Shown in pieces: positions 1-10,186 of a stretch of 64,000 nt of DNA (its first letter is position 1; each line of letters begins with the position of its first letter). This stretch comes from Hydractinia symbiolongicarpus. Taxonomy: Eukaryota > Cnidaria > Hydrozoa > Anthoathecata > Hydractiniidae. The stretch is taken from NCBI RefSeq assembly GCF_029227915.1, contig NC_079886.1:12111501-12175500 (forward strand). Reading direction: 5' to 3'. Position numbers and translations under genes: made by a program. The notes under the pieces are model-generated. The model worked only from the letters and a program-made list of their open reading frames with translations. It was not told the origin of the DNA and searched no databases.

Positions 1-2
1 TA

Positions 3-681
3 CACAGTAATAACATACCTCCTGAGTCACCTGCTGCGATCGAGCACTCTTATAACCCTGCGAAGTACGGACGTGCACTTTACTTTACCAATCACGGCAG
101 ACAAATCAGGTCCATGAGAAAGTTCACCATTGACAAGGACAGCAGCAAGAGTGTTGCGAATTACGATGATGTGCCAACAGAAATGTGCAATAAAGTATTC
201 CCACAAGTCTCGAAGAGTGGGATGACGTTCGTTTTTTTTTGGTTTTGTCCATTGCATGGACACTGTTTCGGCTTCCGTGTAATTCCTGGCAGTGAAGGAC
301 GTAAAGATGTGAATGCTTCACTGTATACACATGCTGAAGTCGCTCCGTCTGTTCTTTTCTACGATCACGCTTGCAGTCTCAGCGAATACGTTAAAAATCG
401 TGAATCTGGATTTTTTCAAAACACTAGATTTTATCACGATGTATTTCACGGTTATACACACAAATGCACTTCCGCTTTTCGATCAAATGGCATCCATGGT
501 TTTTCATCTGCGAACACATCTATATGTGAACAATGCTATCCAACGTATTAAGTCTTCCGTTAAACTGATGAGTCAGACTCACTTCATGTTTTATCTCCAA
601 TTTTTTATTTATCAATGGAACATGTCCCGATTAGAAAACTTTGAGAGGCGTTCAAAAATTGCTCGTCTTGGTAGTGAATGA
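3..681 (+). pseudogene. KDZ-type transposase, C-terminal part, frameshifted
   Basis: The frame is open from the left edge of the window to a stop at 551, so the gene begins upstream. The translation has the hallmarks of Kyakuja-Dileera-Zisupton (KDZ) DDE transposases: a CPLHGHC/GFRVI segment followed by EGRKD, then YDHAC, then YHDVFHGYTHKC, then an NTSICEQ motif. After NTSICEQ the family normally continues into a helix of the type SxxxMxQxHFMxYLQFFIYxWN. That sequence is present in the +1 frame (about 530-681), so a one-base deletion near 530 splits the protein. KDZ proteins catalyse cut-and-paste transposition in the nucleus. This copy is therefore a decayed 3' part and cannot make full transposase. 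The family call rests on motif order and is strong; subfamily is not determined. Confidence 0.8.
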
Positions 682-720
682 AAATAACAATATAACATGT
701 AGCTGGGATGCTAATAAAAA

Positions 721-1160
721 TTCCGAACTCTTTCCTCTGGAAATGTGGTTTTAGTCCCGAAATTCAACAAAACAAGACAAACGGAGTGCGAATTACGAAC
801 GGTATCATGGTCTAGTATTCGATTCCGAACTTTTTCCTCTGAAAATGTGGTTTTAGTCCCGAAATTAAACGAAACAAGACAAACGGAGTGCGAATTACGA
901 ACAGTATCATGGTCTAGTATTCAATTCCGAACTTTTTCCTCTGAAAATGTGGTTTTAGACCCGAAATTCAACGAAACAAGACAAACGAAGTGCGAATTAC
1001 GAACGGTATCATGGTCTAGTATTCGATTCCCAACTTTTTCCTCTGAAAAGGTGGTTTTAGTCCCGAAATTAAACGAAACAAGACAAACTGAGTGCGAATT
1101 ACGAACGGTATCGTGGTCTAGTATTCGAGTCCGAACTTTTTCCTCGGAAAATGTGTTTTC
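721..1160. repeat. 102-bp minisatellite, about 4.3 copies
   Basis: Copies begin at about 721, 823, 925, 1027 and 1129, exactly 102 bases apart, each starting with TTCCGAACTTTTTCCTCTG or a near variant. Because 102 is divisible by three, one frame stays open through all copies (745-1194) as a 34-residue repeat. The few differences between copies do not clearly favour silent sites, so I treat the open frame as a by-product of the period rather than as a gene. Confidence 0.9.
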
Positions 1161-1193
1161 AGTAACTAAATTTACTAAAACAGCTGTATTTTA

Positions 1194-1837
1194 AGGCGAT
1201 TTTCCATCAAGTGGTCCAAAACGCGCTGAGCGTAGGCGGCTATTGTCTAAAACAATAGCCGCTTATAAATCCGCTTCGAATGTTACTTTTTGATTTCCAC
1301 TTGTCAAAAGCAGCAAAAAATGCGCGTACACTTTTACACGACAAAAATATGTAAAAACATGAATGTTCAAAGTAGAAAATTATTGCTGTTTAAGAAAATA
1401 AATCTTCTCAAACTATTCTTATTGCTGAATGAGAAAAAAGAAAAGAAAACAATGAAGTATGCAAAAAAGTTTTGGATAAGATGGCTGTATTAAGAACGAA
1501 AACTAAAGGGAGAATTCAATGTTCTCCTTCAACATCTGAAATTGTATGACAGTCAATTTATTTCAGTAGTTTCGTATGTCACCAACTAAACTGGAAACTG
1601 TTTTTTATTGGTTTGCTCCTTTGATTACAAAAAATGAAACAGAGATGAGAAAAATGATTGTTTTGATGGGTTTTTGCAAAAAGTTGTTCATATCACGTGG
1701 CCTTGGAACATTTTATTTGGATAGCGCTTTGAAGACGAGCGTGAAAGTCGAAGTAGAGTCGACGAGCGGGTTTGTGACTGAAATAACAATAGCAGCCACG
1801 CTCAGCGCGTTTTGGAACGCCTAGTGGAAATTCGGCT
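1194..1837. mobile_element. MITE with inverted ends, PIF/Harbinger-like
   Basis: The left end (AGGCGATTTTCCATCAAGTG, then CCAAAACGCGCTGAGCG) reappears inverted at the right end (AGCCGAATTTCCACTAGGCG, then TTCCAAAACGCGCTGAGCG). Pairing continues inward through GGCTATTG. A 3-bp TTA flanks both sides (1191-1193 and 1838-1840), which fits the TWA duplication of PIF/Harbinger elements, though three bases are weak evidence alone. Just inside the left end a hairpin pairs GCGGCTATTG with CAATAGCCGC. The small internal frame at 1576-1824 resembles no transposase, so the element looks non-autonomous. Confidence 0.75.
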
Positions 1838-1842
1838 TTACG

Positions 1843-2375
1843 TGTATGGATTGCAGTAAATTATCTCCCTAAATGTTTATTTTCAAAGGACGACTTTACT
1901 GAAACAACTTTATTTCTTATGTATGGATTGCTTCTTAATTCGGGTAAATTATCTCCCTAAATGTTTTTTTTCAAACACCAAATTTACTAAAACAACTGAA
2001 TTTGATGTGTATGGATTGCTTCTTAATACGGGAAGATTATCTACCAAAATTCTTTTTTCAAGGACCAAATTTACTAAAACAACTGAATTTCATTTACTAA
2101 AACAACTGAATTAGATGTGTATGGATTGCTTCTTAATACGGGTAAATTTCTTTTTTTAAGGACCAAATTTACTAAAACAACTGAATTTCATTTACTAAAA
2201 CAACTGAATTTGATGTGTATGGATTGCTTCTTAATACGGGTAAATTATCTACCAAAATTCATTTTTCAAGGACCAAATTTACTAAAACAACTGAATTTTA
2301 TATGTATGGATTGCTTCTTAATACGGGTAAATTATCTCCAAAAAGTTTTTTTTTCTGAATTTAGTGTGTAGAGTG
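1843..2375. repeat. minisatellite, 77-110-bp units, six copies
   Basis: TGTATGGATTGC recurs at about 1843, 1920, 2008, 2118, 2216 and 2303. The basic unit is 87-88 bp. Longer units carry an extra copy of the block TTTACTAAAACAACTGAATT, so the array contains a smaller repeat within the repeat. It starts directly at the right end of the MITE. The same TTTACTAAAACA block also occurs at about 1170, just left of the MITE, which suggests the MITE inserted into an older array. Confidence 0.85.
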
Positions 2376-2683
2376 GAAATTGGATACAGGAAATTCATTC
2401 CTAAGCTTTTTATAGGATTAAGAAAAACAAGCTGATGTATGGATTTGTTTCCATTTGAAAGCTTTCTTCGATATGCAAAACTTTTACATATAACTAACGT
2501 TTTACCTTCACAAATAATACCACACAAAATATTAAATATTTAAAAGGAAATCGAACAGAAAAATATTTTGTAGGCCCTAATTGTTAATTCTTGAATATTG
2601 GACTTTAACGTAAGATTGCAAAAGCAATAATTTTAAATTTAACAGAACCACCATCGAATCATCATGCTTGATGTGGATTTAGG

Positions 2684-3105
2684 TCATCTCAACTTCAAAT
2701 CTTTTTACTAAAAATAAAAAGATAAACAAATATGGAACAAATCTTCCAAAGTTTGCGGACGAGTATTGGGAAAAAGAGTTTCTTGACATTGATAATGAAG
2801 AACATTTAAGCATTTCTCTAAAAAAAGTACAAATGTTAGAACTAACCTTCCCTTGTAGTAAAGATTCTCCTTTCTCTAATTCTCTCACTATCGCTTTTGT
2901 CGACAATATTGTCTGTCAAATTTTCTATAAACAAAAAAAAGCACAACAAGGCAATGAAATATGCTTATATGCTCAAAACTTAATATCGCCAAATAATGGT
3001 GTTCTGTGTTCTTTTTTACCTGATAGTGATAGCACGTGCAACTTACACAGCAATACTTTTATATTCTTTTTTCTAAAATTCAAATTTATTAAAAACCATT
3101 GGTAG
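2684..3105 (+). CDS. possible exon of an unrecognised gene
   Basis: An uninterrupted frame of about 140 codons follows a TTTAG acceptor-like site near 2683 and ends at a stop at 3105. The translation begins VISTSNLFTKNKK and includes PKFADEYWEKEFLDI, a normal-looking globular composition for its first two thirds. There is no ATG at its start, so it would be an internal or terminal exon. The last part becomes hydrophobic and AT-driven. I recognise no family. It may be chance, as open frames of this length are uncommon but possible here. Confidence 0.25.
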
Positions 3106-4199
3106 ATCAACCCAGTATTTTCCTGTTGACATCATAACATTTCTCTAAAAAAATTATTATGAAATTATGAACTATCTGTACATTTTTTTAATATTTCTGT
3201 GAATGTTTCACAAATATTTGAGAAGTTTCCTCAAATAATTATTTTTTAACATACAAAATATATAAATGAATGAATATAAACTATCACACATTTAATTATT
3301 AAAAGCTGTAGGTTGTTGCTTTGTCTGTCAAAATAAACGCTAATAAGAATAAGCAATAATTACACAATATTACACAAGTGATGTATGTAGAATCAAGTAC
3401 GTTTGTGTAAGGTTTATCTAAATATGTTAATTTTTTTTAAAAAAAAGACTTAAACTACACTTTTTCAAAGCCTAATAATCTTATCAAAAATAAGCAGCTA
3501 AATTTGCACTACATAACATGATTCCTATACACACATCACTGCACTAAATGAAAAGGGTCACTTTACAGAAGGATCGTGCAATAATAGCATGCACTCTTTT
3601 ATGAAGTTTTTTTCAACATTTTTTTATTCCCAGACTGTAAATACAATCTTCAACATACATTATCTACAATATTATAATTACAATCACATAACATACCAGT
3701 TATACACAATATATTACCATTGCAAATTAAACAAAGAATATTATTTTTGTGGTCAAACTTTCACAAATCACTTTCTTAATTTTAGCTTAATTTAATTTCA
3801 TCCAAATTTTTTATTCTTTTGATGAACAAAGTGCTTTACCTTCCCTATTAAAGTTCCTAGCCAATCTATTGACACTTTCACAAACAAAATATAATATTCC
3901 AACCAATGCAGCTGTATTTGATGTTACTCCAGTTGTTAAGGTATATATGCAAACAATGCTTCATCCATGGATATAAAGTCATACAAATATTAGTTACTCT
4001 GTAAATTACTCTGTAATTAATTATTGTAATTACCGTATGAAACAAAAAAACATTGGGTAAATTTTTAAGCCTGTTCCAGGGGGACACTTATTCAGCTAGG
4101 CTCAACCTAAAAAAAAGAATCCAGGCATTCTCTCTTCCAACGTGCACATGCTATGGTATACTGGGTTGAACCAACCTTTGTTGTCATGCGTTGTTATTC
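3106..4199. other. AT-rich intergenic stretch, nothing recognised
   Basis: Very AT-rich sequence with short homopolymers and no repeat family, splice-consistent exon or domain that I can see on either strand. The small frames at 3589-3795 and 3878-4087 have low-complexity composition. Confidence 0.5.
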
Positions 4200-4345
4200 T
4201 GGTGCTCAGAATGCATGGCCAACATTGGTTACATTAAATAATTGTATAACTCGGAAAACAAAGTATCATGCTCACAATTGTCTCCAAGGGGAATTGAACC
4301 CCTGTCTTCAACATAAAGTGCAAGAGTTATAAGGCCATCCTTAAA
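4200..4345 (-). mobile_element. degraded tRNA-derived SINE fragment
   Basis: On the minus strand a box B-like GGGGTTCAATTCCCC follows a stretch similar to the tRNA-like head of the SINEs at 4883-5210 and 46571-46868, including TTATAACTCTTGCACTTT. The 5' part of the head (box A) is poorly preserved. It is probably an older member or a related subfamily. Confidence 0.5.
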
Positions 4346-4845
4346 AATATAATTGGTTAGCATCACCAACCGACTCACTTTGAAAGGCGAAAGTCGAGTC
4401 CGGGAGACGGTAAATTTGTAAAGAATAAACCAAACAATTCACGAACAATCTTCGACACACAACAAAATTCGGCGTTTACTATTTCAGTGGTCCTCCCAAT
4501 TACTGTTGTTACATCTAAATGTTATTTCGATAGGGGACTGCGCTATGCTACTCAGTGCTATATTTTCCTGCTTCGCATTTATACGGCAATACAAGCGAAA
4601 ATCATGGGAACCAAGTTAATTGAACTTGAAACGGAGGCTAAAAATACAGCTGGCGTACATTTAAAACAAATAACCAAATATGGCTGTGAAATATAGTATT
4701 TTTGTAATTTTTTGGAAATTTTTTTATCTGACCAATTGACTGTTGTAGCTAATTAGAAATGACGCTGACCAAGCATATTTTTTCGACAGTGCCATTAAAC
4801 TATGGTGCCACTTGTAGCTGAAACTTACATAATTGTGGCAGAAAC

Positions 4846-4870
4846 TAGATAGATAGATAGATAGATAGAT
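4846..4870. repeat. (GATA)n microsatellite
   Basis: Six tandem AGAT units sit immediately beside the end of the SINE at 4883, a common position for simple-sequence tails of SINEs. Confidence 0.9.
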
Positions 4871-4882
4871 GTGCATATTTTA

Positions 4883-5210
4883 CATGGCTAGCCTCACAAA
4901 TATCGAGGGATATACTCTGTCTATTATTTCCAGGAGGGGCCATGGCGTAGATGGAGAGTTCTAGAGTATTTAATGCTCATTTTGAGCTACACAGACCCAA
5001 TTAGAGCCTGCGCTCTACTAGACAACTCCCGGCAACATCCAACGGCCCACACAGTGTGCCATCTTCCCAATTTCCCTCACATGGCTTGGGTTAACCCGGG
5101 GGCTATGGTAACATTCACTCGCCCATGCTGAATCGCCGTCAAGAGGAATCGAACCCCGGTCTCCCGCACAGAGTACGAGAGCTATAACCACTAATCTACA
5201 GCGCCACATA
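4883..5210 (-). mobile_element. tRNA-derived SINE, full-length copy
   Basis: Read on the minus strand it begins GTGGCGCTGTAGATTAGTGG (box A-like TAGATTAGTGG), followed by a box B match, GGGGTTCGATTCC, about 45 bases on. This is the internal RNA polymerase III promoter of a tRNA-derived SINE. The remaining 240 bases match the copy at 46571-46868 throughout, including TGGCTTGGGTTAACCCGGG and the 3' end at TAGCCAT. The minus-strand tail abuts the (GATA)n tract. The tRNA-like head does not fold into a complete cloverleaf, so I do not call a tRNA gene. Confidence 0.85.
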
Positions 5211-5970
5211 AAGGTCTAGTCTAGTAAACTAAACCCATCATTTTTCCCTTTTTGACATATTTACACACTCCTTACCTTAGCAGAACCACCAAACAAAACC
5301 ATCGTACCACGGTAAACAATCCCATTTGACGACAGAACACAGATCTCAGCCGCATGTAGGAGGGAAACACAGACACAGGAGGCAGAGAAGAAGAAGGGGA
5401 CCTTTACCTTACAATCACAATGTCAATGATGTCTGTCTTAGCAGTTTACTACATAGGATGATTTGATTATGATCTCAGTATGTCGATTTTCAGTTTTGCA
5501 GCACGCCGTTACCGTGTTACCATCTTGATATAACCGATTATGTAATCAATTGCCTTATAAGGAATTTTTTTCTATTTTTAGTACGGCATCTCCTGGTCTG
5601 AATATGATACAACAAAACCCTCCAGAGCATCCATATATAGCACAATTTTCACCAGGCATAGTAAAATCTTGTACGAAAAACACCCAAAGTCGAAATAAAA
5701 ACACCAAACTAAGTACACACAACACCCAAAAAATGCGCCATTTTGAACTTCTGTGCAGGATCGGAGGTTTGGGAGCCACTATAGTTCAGCCGTAAAAACA
5801 TAGAACAATGGCCTATTGTTTGTTGCTAGACTATCTTTTTTTCTTGTGACTATGCTTAATATTAGAAGCATACAAAAAAAATTTGAAAATTTTAAACATC
5901 TTTTACATAACCTGAAAGTCACATTTAAAATCATTTGCTTTACCGAAAAGGTGGTGTAATGATATAAATA
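5211..5970. other. intergenic stretch, nothing recognised
   Basis: Moderately AT-rich, with no motif or exon that I can support on either strand. The short overlapping frames at 5550-5985 look like chance openings. Confidence 0.45.
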
Positions 5971-5974
5971 TAGA

Positions 5975-6230
5975 GAAAAACTCAATTACACAGTAATTCA
6001 TCAAACTAGAAATTGCAAAAAGAAAGGCGGAGGAGTGTGCATGTTTATTCATAATTTTATTCTATTCAACCTAAAATCAGACACGTGCGCTAACAATAAC
6101 GACTGTGAGTCATTAAGTATAGAGATAATAAACAAAGCAACTAAAAACATCCACATGCATTTACTCTACCGGCCACCTGCAGGATCAATAGAAAACTTTG
6201 AGAATCATGTGAAAAATAAGATAAGATAGT
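5975..6230 (+). pseudogene. LINE endonuclease-domain fragment
   Basis: The frame reads LNYTVIHQTRN, KKKGGGVCMFI, then SIEIINKATKNIHMHLLYRPP, ending near 6230. This is the middle of the apurinic/apyrimidinic-type endonuclease domain of CR1/L2/Jockey-like non-LTR retrotransposons (KGGGV and YRPP are its typical motifs). The domain breaks off before the GDFN motif. Only about 85 residues remain, so it is a dead fragment. The next part of an equivalent protein is found on the same strand at about 41,010 (see findings). Confidence 0.75.
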
Positions 6231-6560
6231 TTAATTTCTACTTTAACTACATTTACAAGAATCTAGTTTAAAACAAAACAAGAAGCCCTGGGTGCTCTAA
6301 GTTTCTCCGCGCGCTACCAAAATATTTGATGAAAACCTGCTAATTCGTTGTGTTATTGTGCCAAACATTCGAAGGGGTTTGGTGCATGAACCTCTGAAGA
6401 TAAAGCACACCAGTGACATTATATCTTACAACAAACGCAAACAAAACGAAACGTGTCATTAAACTCACACTTTAAAAGAAATTGCTAACAAAAAATACAG
6501 CCTATCATTCATGGTTGAAAGTCTTGCAATTGAACGTTGATGGTCTTAAACGGCATTAGT

Positions 6561-7180
6561 TGACAAAAAATCAAAATTTTGATGTGACCATCATTTTCAG
6601 CATACTTTTTTTATTAACTGTGTCAATTTTTGTCGAAAATAAAGCAGCTTTAATTTTTGGATAAATTTTGGTCTGAAATGACATTTAGGTGACAAAAAAT
6701 CAAACTTTTGTACCATAATCATTTTCAGCATACTTTATTTGTTAACTGTGCCAGATTTAGCCGAAAATGAAGTGGTTTTAATTTTTGGACCAATTTTGGC
6801 CTAAAATGGCATTTAGGTGACAAAAATCAAAATTTTGATGTCACTATTATGTTCAGCATACTTTTTTTGTTAACTTTGCTAATTTTTGTTGAAAATGAAG
6901 TAGTTTTAATTTTTGGACCAATTTTGGCCTAAAATGACATTTAAGGTGACAAAAAACCAAAATTTTGATGTCACCATCATGTTCAGCATACTTTATTTGT
7001 TAACTGTGCCAAATTTTGTTGAAAATAAAGTAGTTCTAATTTTTGGACCAATTTTGGTCTAAAATGACATTTAGGTGACTAAAATCAAAATTATTATGTG
7101 ACCATTATGTTCAGTATACTTTTTTTGTTAAATGTGCCAAATTTTGTCGAAAACAAATGCCAATTTTAGCCTGAAACGTC
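6561..7180. repeat. 129-bp tandem repeat, about five copies
   Basis: Units start with TGACAAAAAATCAAAATTTTG at about 6561, 6690, 6818, 6947 and 7076 (spacing 128-129). Each contains TTCAGCATACTTT and a run of TTTTTGGACCAATTTTGG. Copies differ at several per cent. No coding potential. The flanks 6231-6560 and 7181-7588 show no gene. A tRNA-like patch at 7185-7260 (AGTAGTTAAGGAGCTTGGGT, later CCCAGGGTCGATT) may be a decayed SINE but is too weak to call. Confidence 0.85.
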
Positions 7181-7588
7181 AATACGAGACTTCCCAGTAG
7201 TTAAGGAGCTTGGGTACGAAGCTTACATCTGTGACGGAGCAACGTGAAATCCCAGGGTCGATTTTTTCTCAAAAAATGCTCCGAAAGAAAAAAACGACGG
7301 TTTTAAAGAATTTCCTATGCCTTCGGGCGCGGAAATTCAATAAAAAATAATCGTGAATAACATCAATATACTAAATAAAACGCCGACTAATCTAAATCAA
7401 CTATATAAATCGCGTGTCGTTTTCTATAGTTTCGTAAGTGTAGAGAAAGTTCGGGCAACTCGAAGAAGACTTCATGTGAGTCTTGTCACCGAGAACCGAT
7501 GTAGAAAACTGGTTAATTCTCTAAAATAAATCTTTCGATTTAGTAGAATAATAAGATATTTTTTCTTATTATGTTTTTTAAGATATTT

Positions 7589-8820
7589 TTAAAAATATGA
7601 ATCAATTTCGTGTAAGGTTTTGATATTTGCTTTAACTTTACTCTTAAAAACGTTTAAAGAATATATTTCTGTACCTTCTAAAATTAGAGGTGTAATTTTG
7701 GTCCATAAGTGTAGTGCGCGATAGCTGATGCAAAATTCTTCATACTTTGTTTTTATTATTGGTTCTTTGAGTTGTTTTGATCTTGTATTGTATTTTCCTG
7801 ATAACTTTTCTGTATACAAGTTATGAAATATACGAGGAGATAGGCCTATTTTACATTTAAACATAAAACAAAGGTTTTGATAAATATTAATTTCCATTAG
7901 GGTTGGGATTTTCAATTCTTCAAACAGTGGCTTAGAAGGTGTTAGACGATCTTCAAAAGTAATAACTCGGATTGCATGTTTTTGTTTTCTGTAAAGTTTT
8001 AATAGCTTAGTTTTATTGGTACTTGCCCAGGTTATATTACCATGTGATAAGTGACTATGGACGAAGGAAAAGTATAATTGTTTAAGTAGATACTTTGGCA
8101 ATAAGTTTCTTGATTTATATAGGATACCTATGCTGCTGGAAATTTTGCTACATGTTGTATCAATATGATGTTTCCATGTTAAATTTTCATCATTATATAT
8201 CCCTAAAAATTTTGCAACTTTGACTCTCTTAATCTCTGTATTATCAATTTGAAGTTTTGGAAGGGTAGAAGGATTTTTTTCTTCTGATATTGTGAATGAA
8301 AAATTGAGTATTTAGTTTTAGAAACATTTAATAATAACTTATTTGCTTTAAACCATAATGAAATTTTTTGGAGTTCAAGTTTCATTTCTACAAAAAGATC
8401 TTGAACGTTTTTACCTGATTTAAATAAGTTTGTATCGTCTGCAAACATGACGTTAAAAAGTTTTGATGAGGCTTTATAGAGATCGTTGATATATATTATA
8501 AACAAAAGTGGTACAAGAATTGAACCCTGTGGTACTCCACAAATATTTATTCAAAGCTTCTGAATGTTTGTCATTATCATAAGAAACATGCTGCTTTCTA
8601 TTTTTAAGGTAATTTTTTAACAGTTTGTGAGTTTTGTTTGTAATTCCGTAATATTCTAGTTTTTGTAATAAGATCTCATGATTTACTGTATCGAAAGCTT
8701 TAGACAAACCAATAAAAATTCCTAGTGTTACTTCTCCTTTAGAAAAACATTTTATGATATCATCAGCTAATTGCAAAATGGCATGCTCAGTTGAGGTATT
8801 TTTTTGAAATCCATATTGTC
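7589..8820 (-). pseudogene. LINE ORF2 (reverse transcriptase and C-terminus), broken
   Basis: On the minus strand the chain starts mid-reverse transcriptase with QKNTSTEHAILQLADDI and [17 protein letters not shown], continues to a YxDD-type FADDTNLF, and ends with the C-terminal region (SFVHSHLSHGNITWAST, KQKHAIRVITFEDR) and a stop at 7589. At least two frame changes separate the pieces at 8474-8776, 8203-8505 and 7589-8101. The endonuclease and the fingers part of the reverse transcriptase are missing. The family is a CR1/L2-like non-LTR retrotransposon, close to the copies at 41-43.8 kb but in the opposite orientation. Confidence 0.85.
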
Positions 8821-8824
8821 CGAT

Positions 8825-9484
8825 TTTTCCCTAACTAAACGATTATAGTTGACCTTAGCATACCCACCATCTTTTCTTATCTCTTTCATTTCTTCTAATG
8901 CTTTTTTCTTAATTTGAGAGTTTCAAAAGAGAAGTCTTCATTTACGTAAATTTTCTCTTTCCAAAGTTCTTTTTCGATAAATGTGGTTAAAATCATGTCT
9001 TTGCCTTGTAATTCAGGAATTTCGCTACTATTGTTCTGCCAGTACTTTCACCTTTCGGTTTGTAAGACTTGCCAGTTCGGTGAGCTCTCTCAATGACAAC
9101 CTCTTTTTCGATTCCTAATTTTTCTTTGATGACTTTTCTAATATTTTCTTCCGACTTAATCCATGTTTCGCTTTCACTCTCTACGATACCGTTAAACCTC
9201 AGATTATTCCTTCTACTCCTGTCTTCTAAATTAATCACTTTTTCTTCAAATTTTTGAGCCCGTTCTGCTGCATAGTTATTTTCACTGTTTTTCACTTTCT
9301 TCATAGCCTCCTTCATCTCCATAACTTTTTCGTCAAAAGTTTGACTATGAAAGGTCATGGCTTCAGTTAGACTTTTCATTTCCTTTTTCATACGATCCTT
9401 CTCCTTGTTTACATTTAAAACTTCACCCTTTAAGGTTACGCTTTCAACTATGAGATATTCAATTTTTTTCTCAAGTCTTTCCAC
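8825..9484 (-). pseudogene. LINE ORF1-like RNA-binding protein
   Basis: The start at 9484 opens 163 codons. A long charged coiled coil (about residues 1-95, rich in K/E/M heptads) is followed by NLEDRSRRNNLRFNGI and later IERAHRTGK and RTIVAKFLNYKAK. That arrangement of coiled coil plus RRM-like domain is typical of L1-type 'Transposase_22' ORF1 proteins, which coat LINE RNA as trimers. At 8993 the frame is lost; the natural continuation (DMILTTFIEKELWKEKIYV) follows in another frame down to about 8825. It is then joined directly to the middle of the reverse transcriptase, so everything between was deleted. Confidence 0.75.
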
Positions 9485-9563
9485 GTGAGAATTTTAAAAT
9501 TTCATAACTGTATCTTCTGATTTTGTCATTACTTCAATAACTTGAGTTAATTCCATGATTTAC

Positions 9564-9900
9564 AATGCGTGTACCCAAAGGGCCATCCAATTTCTCGTTG
9601 ATAAAACTTGGTTTTTGGCACAGAAAATGTCAATATCCTTATCTATTTAACAATTAGCTCACCTTAGTGTTTCCAATTTTGAATTTCCATACGGGTGAAA
9701 TCGAATTTTGGAATTTTGGATTTTTTTCAATTTTGGATTTTCAATTTTTCAATTTCGAATTTTGGATTTTCATTTTTTTTTTAATTTTTAATTTTTTTAA
9801 TTTTGGATTTTGGATTTTTTTTTTTTTTAATTTTTAGATTGGATTTTTTCAAATTTGAATTTTGGATTTCTTCAATTTAAAGTTTCAATTCCTGACCACT
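9564..9900 (+). repeat. left terminal inverted repeat of A
   Basis: The first roughly 100 bases are about 90% identical to the inverted right end. The inner part degenerates into repeated AATTTTGGATTTTTTCAATT-type units, which also occur in the right repeat. The terminal AATGCGTGTACCC is shared with element B. Confidence 0.85.
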
Positions 9901-10186
9901 ATGTTTTTTAATTTTGGGAGTTTTATTATTTTTTAATTTCACACGTTACGCAGGTCACCTGTTGAGATTTCCTACATTTTTTTGTCTAGTCACCACTAAG
10001 GGGGGTTGTCGCGCATGTTAGTTCATTCACTTATTTTCACTCTTTCAGACAATAGTCTAGAGAAAAGTTCAGACTAACAAATTTTTCTTGTCTACCCACC
10101 ACGAAGGAGGGTGTTGCGCATGTAAGTCCGTAACCTTATTCGCAAGTGTGTCGTTTTTCACTCGTTCCTCTACTCTTTGATACACA

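Noticed and set aside
1576-1824. 82-codon frame within the first MITE
   Set aside because: It includes the terminal repeat and has no similarity to a transposase that I can recognise.
5100-5210. Possible minus-strand tRNA gene
   Set aside because: The same sequence with the same 240-base body recurs at 46571-46868, so it is the head of a SINE.
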